Shown piece after piece: positions 32,414 through 44,108 of a stretch of DNA of 64,000 nucleotides. Position numbers and translations under genes: made by a program. Source of the DNA: Chalara sp. BL73 (Eukaryota > Ascomycota > Leotiomycetes > Helotiales); NCBI GenBank assembly GCA_918026815.1, contig CAKJVC010000098.1, positions 186,001 through 250,000 of the forward strand. The letters run 5' to 3'. The notes beneath the pieces were generated by a model. The model worked only from the letters and a program-made list of their open reading frames with translations. It searched no databases and was not told the origin of the DNA. The first letter of the stretch is position 1. Each line of letters begins with the position of its first letter.

Positions 32414-33511
32414 TACCTTTAAAGGCTGCCTAGGTAGAATAGGACTGGACGGTGGACCTGTCATGACGGTGGAACGACGATGATTATACACGAAAGACAT
32501 CGTTGTCTCTTTTTCCCCTTTCTTTTTTGGTAACAATTATGTACACTAGAACACCCAAAGCTCTTGAAGCTTCCTCAACACCGACTTGGCACTGACTGAA
32601 GCCTGACATAAAGTTCAAATAATAGAAAATGTCTGTGGCAAGCAGGATTCATTATACAGTTTATTCAGGCAACGAGAAAGACTTGATACTGGAGGCACCC
32701 TGGCAACATTCAATTTGACAGAGAAATAATGGAACTATTACACACCTTATGATCTGGACCGTGAGCCCACGTTTGGGTATCCCACAAATCTTTATACACA
32801 GAAAAAATATAATTCTTGAAGGTCCTAAGCTTGGTTCGACTCAAATCTCGAGTCACCTCAACGTTTGGCAGTCGTATAAAAGTGTTCAAATATCTTGATC
32901 GCAAAGATCGATATATCCAAAGCCGTAGATAGATTCAAAATACGCTCACCCGTACAGGATCTATAATAAGTCTGTAGAGAGATTTTGGTAAACATAGACA
33001 TATATTGAAAGTACTAAGTACCAAGATGGTCCGCCAAGACAGGCTGGATGAGAAAGACCGAATGCGTCTGAGAATTAACGCAAAAAAAAGCCTAAAAGAT
33101 ATTCCCCCTTAAAGTGTCGAGAAATGCAAACTTGGGAATATATATATATATGTGTGTGTGTTTTTTTTTTTTGGCGAAATTAGAACGCAACACCTCGGCG
33201 GCTCGAAAAAGGGAAAAGAAAAGGGGTAAGTAAATGGTACTTCTAGCTGTTGTGGCTCGCTAGCATGACACTAATGCGGCCGCTAGCTTAGTGGCCTCAG
33301 GACTCATGTATCGAAAGTGTTATCGCCAATTGTATCAGTGGACGTGGAATTTGACACGGAGCGGGAGAATCAAACTCGGAGCACTCTCTTTGCCCGCATA
33401 TGGCGCATATTGTTGCTACCTTTGGACCCTGACCTATCTGTTGATGTCGAGAATATCAGAGGCATTGCGCCTCGGAGCCGACATATTTCTATCCCGCCCG
33501 AAGCTTGCCCA
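32414..33511. other. Intergenic, 1.1 kb (PIK1 upstream region)
   Basis: Contains a dinucleotide/poly-T tract (33138-33172). From about 33290 to the PIK1 start the frame of PIK1 exon 1 stays open but has no ATG (it contains VSVDVEFDTE and WRILLLPLDPDLSVDVEN), so it may be 5' UTR or a missed upstream exon. Confidence 0.5.
33138..33172. repeat. (AT)n-(TG)n microsatellite with T12 run
   Basis: About six AT units, five TG units and twelve T in direct succession, about 340 bases upstream of the PIK1 start. Such tracts are prone to length change. Confidence 0.9.
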
Positions 33512-36500
33512 ATGTCTTGGGACCTGCTAAAGCGGTTCATCGAGAGCGATGTTTTCAACCAGAACCCTTTTCTCTCAGTAGCATATCTTTCGTAAGCCTT
33601 TCCCTTGCTCCTCATATATGCCCGAGACTGATTCCTTGCTTAGGCGATATGCCGACCATGTTGGGATCACTTATGTTCTCTGCTCCAAGCTTCGGCAGTT
33701 TAGCTACGAAGAAATTGAATTCTTTCTACCACAGTTGTGCCACCTAATCATAAGTGTAAACAATGAGTCAATGGCATTGGAAGAATTCATTTTAGATCTT
33801 TGTGAAGAGTCTGTAAATGCAGCACTACTCGTAGGTTACATGATTCCGCAGTTTTATGTGCGGAAGCTAATGGTAGATATAGACATTCTGGCTATTCCAG
33901 ACATACCTTCATGACCTTTCTGCGAATCCACAATCAGAGGCTTTCAAAACGTGCCGGAGGATATATAACAAAGTTCAGCACATTGTGTTTGGAGTTGCCG
34001 AGCCTGCAAGGAATGAGAAAATTAAGGAAAATGTTTTGCCAGTCACTGTTCTAGCTAGTTTTGTTCTTGCGAGCGCCGCAGTACCGCTTCTTCCACGCTG
34101 GGCTGGTCCCTTAGCAATTGCTCAAGCCCGCAAACCTCAGCCGACTGGGGATGTCATTTCAGATGCAAGCCAAACGCAACAAAAGCTTCTTCGAAGCCAT
34201 ACTACAACTCCTGGCTCAGCTCGCACAAGGCGAGCGAGGGACACCGGAAGAATTCCGAGTGCTCCTACTGGCGGTTTGTCGCCGGAGCTTCATCCAAGGT
34301 CTCAACGCGCTTCTTCCCTTACCAGGCCACAATCGTCTGGATCTGGGCACAGGACACCATTGGCTACTCGGCGGCCTTCTCGCCTTGATCTACGTGCAGC
34401 GGATCCTCGTCTTAGTTCTTCATCTCTCCCGTTGCCGGAGGCTCGCTCACCGAGGACTAGACCTGCAACTCCTGCCACGGCCGGGCTTGTCCAGCGTCCT
34501 GCAGAGCTTCTTAATAGGAAACATTCTCATTTGTCAAGACCACTAACGCCATCAGTACTTTCCTTTGCGCAGAAAACCAAGCTCTTGCGGCAAAACTACT
34601 TCCGTTGTGAAACCCAGTTCCTGACTGCTTTGGAGGATATTTCCAACCGTCTGGTGATAGTCCCTAAGCCCGCACGCCTTAGCGCTTTACGTGCAGAGCT
34701 CGCCCTCATCGCCCAGGACTTGCCAGCTGAAGTTGATATACCCGTGATTTGTCCTGCTTCGTTAATTGATGGCGTGCCTAGCAAGAGCCAACACCACCGT
34801 ATTGTCCGTTTAAATCCTGCGGAAGCGACTGTTTTAAATAGTGCGGAGAAGGTCCCGTATCTTCTGATGGTAGAAGTTCTTAGAGATGACTTCTCGTTCG
34901 ATCCTGAGACGCCAGAGAATGAAAGGGTCTTAGCTCGGCTCTTGTCTGAGCAAGGGACGAGTCGGAGACGTATTTTTGATCTCTCTGAATCGGCACGACA
35001 CTCTAACGGCACTAAAACTACCGAGATCACTGTCCCTGATAGTGTATTCGAGCCATTCTCAGGAGACCTAGGAAGCTCTCCGCTGATAAAGGCGTTAGAT
35101 GAGAGCCCTCAAGGAGTAGAGAATAATATACCTGCTCACCCACCACGACTATCCAGTGGAGGCACAACGCTCTCCACTCTGTCAGGGTTCGCCACGCCAA
35201 GGACTTCTGGCGCATCAACATCGCGCTCAAGTAGTCCTGGCCGAACAGGACGACAGATGACATTTCCCGGCGCAGGCAGATCTGGCGGTGCGGACCTCCC
35301 AGATTTTGAGGCGCTTGCTACACACATGCGAACAGCATCTCAGATGTTAGCACAACTTGAGCTGACAAGCGGCAAACGTCCAAAAAGTGAGGTAGCTGCG
35401 ATCCGTGCCAAGATCATTGCAAGCATGCAGAGCCTAGAGGAACAAAGCTTTGAACAGGAGGATACTGGCGCTGCTCCAACTTTTGACATAATTATAGCCA
35501 ATGCCAACGCTGCATCGGCCAACGTTGGGCCAGAAGATATTGAGCAACAAATCGTAGTAGATTCTCCAATGAACAGCGGTGCTGGCGTAGCTCGAATGGA
35601 AAATGACCAGAAGACAGGCGGCGTACAACGAAAAGGTGATAGAGATGATCCTAGTGCAGCCACATTTGGCGAAGAGTGGAGCGTTAAGAAAGAACGAATA
35701 CGGAAGTCGTCGCCTTATGGGTGGATGAAAAATTGGGACGTTTTGAGTGTCATTGTCAAGACTGGGGATGATCTGAGACAAGAAGCATTTGCATGTCAAC
35801 TCATTCAAGTGTGTGACAAGATCTGGCAGGATGCTAAAATTCCTGTATGGGTCAAGCGAATGCGAATTTTGGTCACTGGAGAATCGTCAGGCCTGATAGA
35901 GACAATCACCAATGGCGTCTCACTCCACTCCCTGAAACGAAGCTTAACCCTTGCAACTATCGAAGCCGGCCAAAATCCACGTGGCCGGATAGCGACCTTG
36001 AAAGACCATTTCGTTAAGACCTTTGGACCTCAAGAAAGCGACGCTTACAAAGCCGCAGAAGACGCCTTCAAAAGGTCTCTTGCAGCTTACAGCATAATAT
36101 CCTATATCCTACAGCTCAAAGACCGCCATAACGGAAACGTGCTTGTTGACAATGAAGGCCACATCATTCATATTGACTTCGGATTTATGCTTTCGAACTC
36201 TCCGGGTTCTGTTGGATTTGAAGCTGCCCCCTTCAAATTAACTCAAGATTATGTTGATGTTCTGGGTGGGGTCGGATCTCCTGCTTTTGATGACTACAAG
36301 AAGCTGTGCAAGCAAGCTTTCCAAGGTATGAGTTTCCCACACTGTAATATATGTTTCTGATTGCAAATAGCACTTCGTAAATCCGCCGATAATTTAATCG
36401 ATCTTGTAAGCCTGACTGGAAAAGAATCGAAATTTCCGTGTTTCCAGTATGGTGTACTACAAGCAACCAACAGCTTACGACAACGTTTCCAACTTCACCT

Positions 36501-36579
36501 GAGTGCCGATGAGGCTGAGCAATTTGTTGAGACTGATTTGATTGGAAAGTCTTTGGGAAGCTATTATACACGACTGTAA
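33512..36579 (+). CDS. pik1: Phosphatidylinositol 4-kinase (PIK1, PI4K-beta type)
   Basis: Makes PI4P at the Golgi (and nucleus), essential for secretion. Four exons (33512-33591, 33644-33830, 33883-36325, 36371-36579) sum to 2919 nt, 972 aa. The start MSWDLLKRFIESDVF is the usual PIK1 N-terminus. The lipid-kinase-unique region follows (RYADHVGITYVLCSKLRQFS, EEFILDLCEESVNAALL, FWLFQTYLHDLS). A Ser/Arg/Pro-rich low-complexity linker (about residues 200-320) precedes the highly conserved LEDISNRLVIVPKPARLSAL and AEVDIPVICPA. After a second disordered insert comes the kinase domain: SVIVKTGDDLRQEAFACQL, YILQLKDRHNGNVL (catalytic loop) and HIIHIDFGFML (activation loop), then LGSYYTRL at the C-terminus. 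All introns are short and canonical. The frequenin-binding N-terminal motif could not be identified with confidence. Confidence 0.93.
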
Positions 36580-37542
36580 GGACTTAAACACCGCTTTAGA
36601 GCAACGGGAGGGGCTAATCAGACGTAGTTATGACACATACCAATATCGCACACAAGGTATATATTGATGGGTTCACCGACAAGATCTGGAGTTGCATTAA
36701 GGGGCGTTGGATATCCTGCATTTACATGGACGATGATCCTGGGGCCGGCAAGCCACTGTGAGATAATTTTTGTTGTCGAAGCATAAATATGAAGTAATTG
36801 TGAACGAGCTGCTTGAGGCAAGCGTCCTTCAGCTTTGTGGCGATTTTTTCGTACGTTGCAATTATCGGAGAGCATTCTTACAAAATTTGTGATCTTATTG
36901 TCCAAGGTAGGTGTTTATCAAAGATAAGTTATAAACGTGTTGCCTCTTATGCCTGTTGCTTCCAACATACCTCATTGAAAATTTATCCCGTGAAGATGTG
37001 CTTCACTGCCGAATTAAATGCTTCAATATCCCCAGTGAAAGTTTTGAAAGGACATCTAACTGTGCTGTCATTCTCACTGCATAGTACAAATAAGCTCAGA
37101 TTATCGCAATATGCCTCGCTCTATTCTAAAGTCTTTATTTGATGCGTGCGGAGGCCGTTTAAGACAAAAGTAAAAACGAAGCTGCTACTGTTTTGCTTCG
37201 TAGTCAAAAATCTGACCTGGGGACTTTTTGCCTCGAGGCTCGAAGGGTTGCTTCTTGTTCCCTGGAAGCTACACAGTCCTCTCAGTCCTGCAACCTCACA
37301 GCCTTCACCTTCACCTTTGGTTATCACCGTCAAGAGTACGGCCGTCCTTGAACATCTTTCTTTTAACCGCAAAATCACGTAAGGCTTTTACAATTACAGT
37401 GCCTGTGAATTGAAACATCGATTTAGGGCTACTGACGCGTTGAGAACTTTGCGCAAGACTAGCAACGCCATTTCTGCGACAGTCTGAATGAGAGCACTTC
37501 CAATCTCAGTTGACAAATCACTCTCAAACACGAACGATCACT
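36580..37542. other. Intergenic, 0.96 kb
   Basis: 3' flank of PIK1 and upstream of the next plus-strand gene. Short frames at 36618-36905 (-) and 37121-37413 (both strands) overlap and have no motif. Nothing else seen. Confidence 0.5.
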
Positions 37543-38626
37543 ATGTCTGGACGCAACAGTGAGCCCGGGCATGAATGGACCCAGTTCGAGGTAAGATATA
37601 TTCAACTAAATTGGTGATATAACTAGATCTGATCTTGAACAGCTACACACCCTCCTTTGCCTTATGGCCAAAGGCGTTCACATCGAAGAGCGCGGCAAGA
37701 GAACCGATGACGTCCGCCAGCTTCGTCAACACGCTCATGTCACCCTTGCTTCTGAGCTCAACGCGGCTGTGAACGGTAAGGGCGGCTATGCCAGGGACAT
37801 TCCCAAGAGAGAAGTCTCACGCATGATCGATTTCATGTTGTCCGAGAAGAAGGCTGTTGTTGGACTAGGCGGTTATATGGAGCGCATGAAGGTAGCTAGG
37901 GTCACAAGAGGACTCCGCATGATGTGGAACAAGAATTGCAGGCTGGATTATGATGGCACCCTGAGCGAGTGGGAGTTGTGGCGCAAGGCTGTTGTTGAGG
38001 GAACTGGGGCAGGATTCATTGGGAATAGTGATTCAACGGATGTTGCTAATGGCGCTGAGTGTTCTGAAGCATTAGATTCTGGTACACTGGCGACATATGT
38101 AGGACAAGAACAGGAGTTACCACAGGAAGCTATTGAAGCATGGGAGCAAGCCGACCTTGCAGTATCATCGGGAAGCCACTGGTGTCGCCCGGCTCAAATC
38201 TCAAACCTATCTATGGAGACATTCGCTATTACTGTTGGGGAATACAGCTCTCGACCAAGCTCTCACGGTCATGAGTCCTTCGAATCGATCCCTCAACACC
38301 TTCAAGCTGAACCCAGATATCAGTGGAGAAATCCAACGCTTTCCCCACGTCCAGCCGTCTCCATTGCTATTCCTACCAAAAGACCAGAATCAACTCTCGC
38401 ACCACACACTACAACTGTCCAAAAAGGGGTCCTCGATGAATATGGCCGTCCTCTAGTCGTTACCGACTACATTTCTGCATTCCAAGCAACAGGAAGAGGT
38501 GCAAAGAAGCCCACCAACCCAGCTACGGCCCACACACTCCCATCCAAGCCCCAGACCTCGTTCACAGACTCCGCCTACGACGAGAATGGCCATTTCCCTC
38601 ATGGAGATGGCATGGGTGAATCATAA
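37543..38626 (+). CDS. Conserved fungal protein of unknown function, ends at an in-frame stop
   Basis: Two exons (37543-37590, 37643-38626) give 343 aa. The N-terminus is MSGRNSEPGHEWTQFE, then after the intron a helical basic domain (CLMAKGVHIEERGKRTDDVR, QLRQHAHVTLASELNAAVNG, EVSRMIDFMLSEKKAVVGLG) and WNKNCRLDYDGTLSEWELW. From about residue 170 the protein is low-complexity, with LDEYGRPLVVTDYISAFQAT and DSAYDENGHFPHGDGMGES before the stop. The helical part is strongly basic and could bind nucleic acid, but this is a guess; I recognise no named domain. The reading frame resumes immediately after the stop (next entry), so 343 aa may not be the full ancestral length. Confidence 0.72.
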
Positions 38627-38815
38627 ATGGCTGGATTCAGAAGCAGAAACTTTCAAGATCCCGAGGAAGGTCAGGTTATCCTTGGTGTTGTTGGACGCCA
38701 GCAGCAGTATGGTGATGGTAAAGTTGTCCACAAGGAGAAGCTGCCTTTCAATCGCTTTGAAGGCGCGCGAGGCGCGAACGAGTCGAGTGGAGATATTGAC
38801 ATGGATGATGGTTAG
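38627..38815 (+). pseudogene. In-frame continuation of the upstream ORF past a TAA
   Basis: Starts with ATG directly after the TAA at 38624-38626, in the same frame, and runs 62 codons: MAGFRSRNFQDPEEGQVILG, VVHKEKLPFNRFEGARG and an acidic end (SGDIDMDDG). Composition and acidic tail look like the natural C-terminus of the upstream protein. No intron of reasonable length removes the stop. I take it as a former C-terminal exon part cut off by a nonsense change; stop readthrough or sequencing error are alternatives. Confidence 0.5.
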
Positions 38816-40857
38816 GATCAGTACAAGCTACGAGCCTGGGGCCGCTTGAGCATTCCGTTGGTGTGATCATCTCTTACGTTGAATTGTGGCGTTCCGGAGT
38901 CTGGCGCAGTTTAGGCATGGTGTTTGCGAGGCAGTGTAGGCTTTCCTTCCACAACAAAAATATGGTGGCTAGACAGGCATCTGGCTGGTTAGGGGTGAGA
39001 TTTGCTTTATGATCGATATTTTTCTACGTGCATTATGATTCATGGGAATTACGAATGTCTCGAAACTCAATGGATAGTTGAGAGGATGGTGAGCTAGATC
39101 GCTAGCTGGCTTGAGATTCTTCTAATTTTGCCACATTGGGGAATGATCAGAACCCAGAATTCTACATCGGATTCGCATCTTTACAACCTTGCGATCAGTT
39201 CTAAGTAGATTACAAGACAGAATATGAGAGGTAGCCCGAATTAAGCGAGAATTAACCCCTTTGTCTCAAACCAGGAAAGATCTTGGCACTCAACTCGCAT
39301 CGCCTCAAAGGACTTTGCTTTCCGCTGATAAATATTTTCAGAGGGTACAGGTTAATTTGCCACACTATTAATTAAAGTTGGGTTCGGGGGAAATAGCTGA
39401 GGAGCTGTCCTGAACAATACAAGCCATCTGAGTCGTCTTTAACGATGGCTCCTTCTTGGATGCACCCGTTATTTTCCATTCACGTAGAACTCGATGGCTT
39501 CTTAATTTTCCAGGTTTACCTTTGCACTTCGAGAGATTCTGGAGCGAGTGATGCGCTCCAATCTGCTATAGTGCGTGTGTATCTAGTTTTGATCCTCGCG
39601 CCCGGGTCTGCTCATCAAATTTCCGGATTTGCTTAAATCAAAGACTTCATTTCGTGTTCTCGCTCATGATCGCGCCCCATCTAGAACGCGCTCCAGGACT
39701 AATCTATGGTTTTAGTTGTGAAAGTTGAAACAGAGTCCCACGAAAAGGTGTTGCCTCCACCAAGCATAGGCCAGAATGAAAACGAACAGCCGCAGGCGAG
39801 TGCCGTTTCGAGGAGTGTCATCACGCTTCAGACAAGGATGTATGCTGTTCACAAACCACATCTAGTTGGACCCTATCGATCATCAAATATTGCTTCAAAT
39901 GATGACGATTCGCGCCCGCAATACAGTCAATGGCTGGGCTTTGAACCTTCTGTAGCCGGTAATGTGCGCATCTTCGAGCATTTGCCGGCATCCATCGGAT
40001 TGGTGCCAAAATATTATTTGGTTCGTTCTAAGGATTTTGAATAACATTATTCATTCCGTCCGCAAACTCCTCTTTCTGTTAAGCAGGAGCGACGGTCTTG
40101 GCACTTGCATAGTGGCCGCTGTTGATCACTGTTTCTGTCGAGGTTTGTCTCTTTCTAAGGGAAAATTAACTGGAAACTGTTAGTCACCAAACGCATCACG
40201 ATAATGAGTAATTTTAAATCTCCCAAAAGCTTTCGGTGCACCTAGTTTGTGCCAGTGTAACCAACTTTGGGAGAATCCATTGCTGGTAAGGCTTTATTTG
40301 CCGGGTGCTCACATGAGGACTGTGAAGCTCGATTTCCCGTCATTGCTTGTGTGCGTGCATCGAAATAGGCAAGATGACAGCAAGATCTAAAGGGATGTTG
40401 AAAAAAGAGCAAGGACCAAGAATAAAAACGCTTCAGTTTGACTTTTGAATCAGACCATGGCGATGTCATTCACTGGAACCCATAGCGGGCAACAAGCCTC
40501 TGCATCCTCCCGCAAAATCCGAATAATTGTGCCGAGTGTCAAAGACAAGGCTTCAGCATCATTAAGACACAGCTGCCCTGCCTATCGGACATGGAAAGCT
40601 GATCAGGGGTTTAATATGGCATACCCCTCTTTTTCCGTCCGTCCTTGAATCCTGGTTGGCCTGGAGATGAGGAGAGGCGTCTAGCTCTCATCCACCAACG
40701 GGTGTAAATGACATGCGAATCGTTCTTTTCAGCATCTCCTCTAAGCCATGAAATTGCTTTGGCACCGTCTGAACAAAAGCCTCAAAGCCCCGTTGACCCA
40801 AACGAGCCGTGTCATCACGTGTGCTTATTAATAGGTTAAGCAATATCATGCCAAGCC
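38816..40857. other. Intergenic, 2.0 kb
   Basis: One open frame deserves mention: 39706-40044 (+), 112 codons from an ATG, containing FEHLPASIGLVPKYYL, but with no recognised motif and an overlapping antisense frame. I do not call it a gene. Otherwise nothing seen. Confidence 0.45.
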
Positions 40858-43707
40858 ATGCCGATCATATTAACCTTGGTCGAGAGAGACGGAACAGAAC
40901 TTGAACGACGAGATACGTCCGTTCGACGCCGAACATCCTCCGCGACCGAGATCATGAGCAACGAGCAAAGCCCAAATATAGAGTCGTCTCTGACGCCAGA
41001 GGAAGCAAATAAAATCATACACTCCCATCGGAAAGTTCGTTATGGTGAGTGGTGCATCAGCACGGGATTTGGGCCGTCGTCAGTTTTCTCGCCCCGTCTG
41101 GGACATTGCTTTGCGTTGAAATGTGGTACACGAGCTCCTCGATATGTCAGAATGCCTGATACACTGAACAGAACAATGTTCTAGGGTTCTGGTGGAAGAG
41201 CCACCTTTTCAGGGTTTTCGAACAAATCCCGAAGCATGACAATATGTCCTTGTTAGGACTTGTTCCATTGTATCAAATCTTTCGGAACACCGGCAATGAG
41301 ATCACTTACCGGACTTTGCAAAACACCTTTATCATGTACTCAAGATAAGTGCTAATTATCATATGATATAGGGACCGCCTGCTGGCCATGCCGTCAACGA
41401 AAAGTAAAGTGTGATAATCAACAGCCCTGCGAAAACTGTGTAAAAAGAGATCACGCCAGTTTATGCTCGTATAAGCCGAAACAAAATGCCGCCAAGTCGT
41501 CCACGGTAGCGAATCTAAAGAGGCCGCGCTCACCATCGAGCGATAACTCGCCAAAAAGAGACGATGACCGATGGCCGAGAACCACAGGTAATTAATAGAT
41601 CCCACCCTTCTATGCGCTCTGCCACTCTCGTCTGTTTCAGGAGGGCTAAATGATTCACCTGTGGTTTGCCAGGATAGGATAATATAAGACATAGCAAAAC
41701 TAACCAGCTTCCAGACGACGAAGAGACCAACGAGTCTCGATATTTAGGTCAAAATAGCATTGCGGCCTTCTTGAGTGAAGAAACTAGAGCGCGGGAGCCC
41801 TCCGTCATTGGCGAGCAAGATGTTATTAGAAAAGATATCATGCCAATTTTAGGTTTGCAAATATCATCAGCACCCTACCCGTTCATGTCACAGGAACATA
41901 TGGACAAAATTCGAAATGATATCTCTGTGGCTTTGCCGTCGGACAGAGATATCCTTAAGTAAGCTTGTCAACATAAAATTTCCCGTAGTTATTTCAAATT
42001 TTAACACTGTTCCCAGGACCTTTCAGATATACAAGCAGATCGTGCAACCATTTTGGGGACTGCTTATTGACGTCGAGGATTTCGAATCTAAGCTTTGTAC
42101 TTATTTAGAAGACAGAGTTTCAAGTACGAAACATCCTTCATCAAGCAAGGGTGTCTCATCAGCTTGGCTGGGCATGCTATTTGCCGTGCTCGCGGTTGCC
42201 ACCAACTATTCTGAGCTGTCATATAGTAAGAGAGTCGCTACGAGCCAAGCTTATGGTATGTGTTCAAATGTTTTCCAAGTGTATTTGCTAACACAATACT
42301 GTAGTTCAGACTTCGTTCCACTGTCTAAGGCTATCTAATTTTTTGATTCGTCCTTCACTTGAATCACTCCAAGCACTGTTGATATTGGGCTTTGTACTAG
42401 CCAATGATATGAAAGCCGAAGCGTCGTGGGCTTTGATAGGCCTTACCTGCAGATTAGCTCAGGCATTAGGTCTGCACCGGGGTCCAAATGAGAACGCCCG
42501 TAGCAAGATGCCTGTTGCAAACGACTTACCTCGGCGGAAACTCTGGTAAGCCGCTATAGACACCAGCATATTATCCAGACACTGACAAACTGAGGTGGAC
42601 GATCGTGTGGCAAGACAGTCTTCTCTCTCTGTCCTTCGATAGATCACCAATTGCTATCATGACTCGGTGTCAACTACCACTTGGGCCTCACGCTCTAACT
42701 GTTGGCTTTTCTTATACAGAAGTGATGTACCATCTTTGTGCAAAAATCTTACAATCAGTCAACAATGATTCCAATTCACAGCCAAACTTCAGTCAGATTG
42801 TGGCTGATTCTATAGAAGTTGAAAATTTGAGAATCCAGGTCCATCCGTCATTTCGGGAGAGAGATACCTGCAAGACTGTTCAGGATCGCTTGCAGCATTG
42901 CGCTGTCCGTCTACATACGTCTTTTGTCATATCTGTATTGTGCCGTCCCTCTCTACGGCGTGGAGATAATATTGGCATGACCCCAGAAGAGAAAGCCCTT
43001 TTGGCAGAAAAGTGCAAGCAAAACCTCGAGGAAACGGTTAGAATGTATTTGAAAATGCACTCAATGAGTGCTATACCCACACGATCATGGGCATTTACGT
43101 ATCATGGGCTATCATCAGCTGTGCTCCTTGGAATTATTGGCGAGACTAAGACGAATCCTGAAGTCAGAGGCCTTCAGGGTGACTTGATCAACGCATTGTC
43201 GGCAACAGCCGCAAAAGATCAGAATTCGGGCTATGATTCCGCTTCTGACAAAGATATCGAATTAAGCGGACCTCTATCAAGAGCTCTGGCAGCATTGAAA
43301 AATATTTATGACCATGGTTGGGTAGTGGAAACCAAAGCAACTAATTCGCCAAGACCGTATCCACAGGATCAAGATCAGGCACAATTTGAGCAGCAAGATG
43401 CGGCGCTTGCCATGGCCTCACTGCAGAATAACGGGATGATACCACCGTAAGTATTCCCCACAAAGGTGCGACAGTTTTTAACAGGTTACAGTATGAACTA
43501 TGGCCCGCAGGTGGAGCTCCCGGACATGCAATCAGTGGAGCAAACTATGAATATGTCTCCCATGGATCTATTTGACTCTATTTTTTGGGGTAAATTCATC
43601 TATGATGGTCATGCAACACTGGCTAACAAATTGCAGAACCATATCCAGCGGCTGGCCTGGATCAGATCGGCTTCGATTATACTCAGCAAATTTATCCTCA
43701 ATTTTGA
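40858..43707 (+). CDS. Zn2Cys6 transcription factor with fungal_trans domain
   Basis: Nuclear DNA-binding regulator. Eight exons (40858-41044, 41372-41587, 41715-41958, 42017-42255, 42305-42545, 42595-43446, 43492-43589, 43637-43707) sum to 2148 nt, 715 aa. The zinc cluster is at residues ~65-95: TACWPCRQRKVKCDNQQPC then ENCVKRDHASLCSY, six Cys in the standard spacing. A basic Ser/Pro linker follows. YLGQNSIAAFLSEE precedes the middle homology domain: TFQIYKQIVQPFWGLLIDVE, SLESLQALLILGFVLAND, LGLHRGPNEN, RRKLWWTIVWQDSLLSLSFD (family signature). The C-terminal exons give MNYGPQVELPDMQ and GLDQIGFDYTQQIYPQF. The first intron is long (327 nt) and splits off an N-terminal 62 codons; an ATG at 40954 could replace the first. 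Targets unknown; no metabolic cluster lies nearby. Confidence 0.88.
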
Positions 43708-44108
43708 AGGAGAGCAAAAGGACTATTTTGAGCCATCGCTAAATGCCGCGGAAAGGAAGCAAAATTATATGACCACAAACCTTACCCACTCGCCTAGCCA
43801 TACGGTCCAAATGCACATAGTTAGGCGTTGCGACGACAAACGCTCTCTCTGAGGGTTATATTCACTAAAAAAAGACCAGCAAATGCCCAATAATCATGTG
43901 AAGCACTATGAAAATGGGCAAGGAGGCGGATACTGAAAAGGTTTATGGCGTTTCTGTTTGGATAGATTCAACGGGGTGCATGATTAGGACCTCGTGGCTG
44001 GTTTATGTTATGAGGGAAATGTGACGGGTTCGTTTGACCCAGTATGGATCCCGAGTCAGGAATCCAGACAGGCAGTGTTTATATTACGATAACGAATATT
44101 AATACGGA
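43708..44108. other. Intergenic, 0.4 kb
   Basis: Convergent gap between the Zn2Cys6 gene and the E3 ligase gene. Nothing seen beyond 3' flanks. Confidence 0.5.

Noticed and set aside
39706..40044. 112-codon plus-strand ORF from an ATG
   Set aside because: No recognised domain, overlapping antisense frame, isolated in 2 kb of non-coding DNA; kept only as a note.
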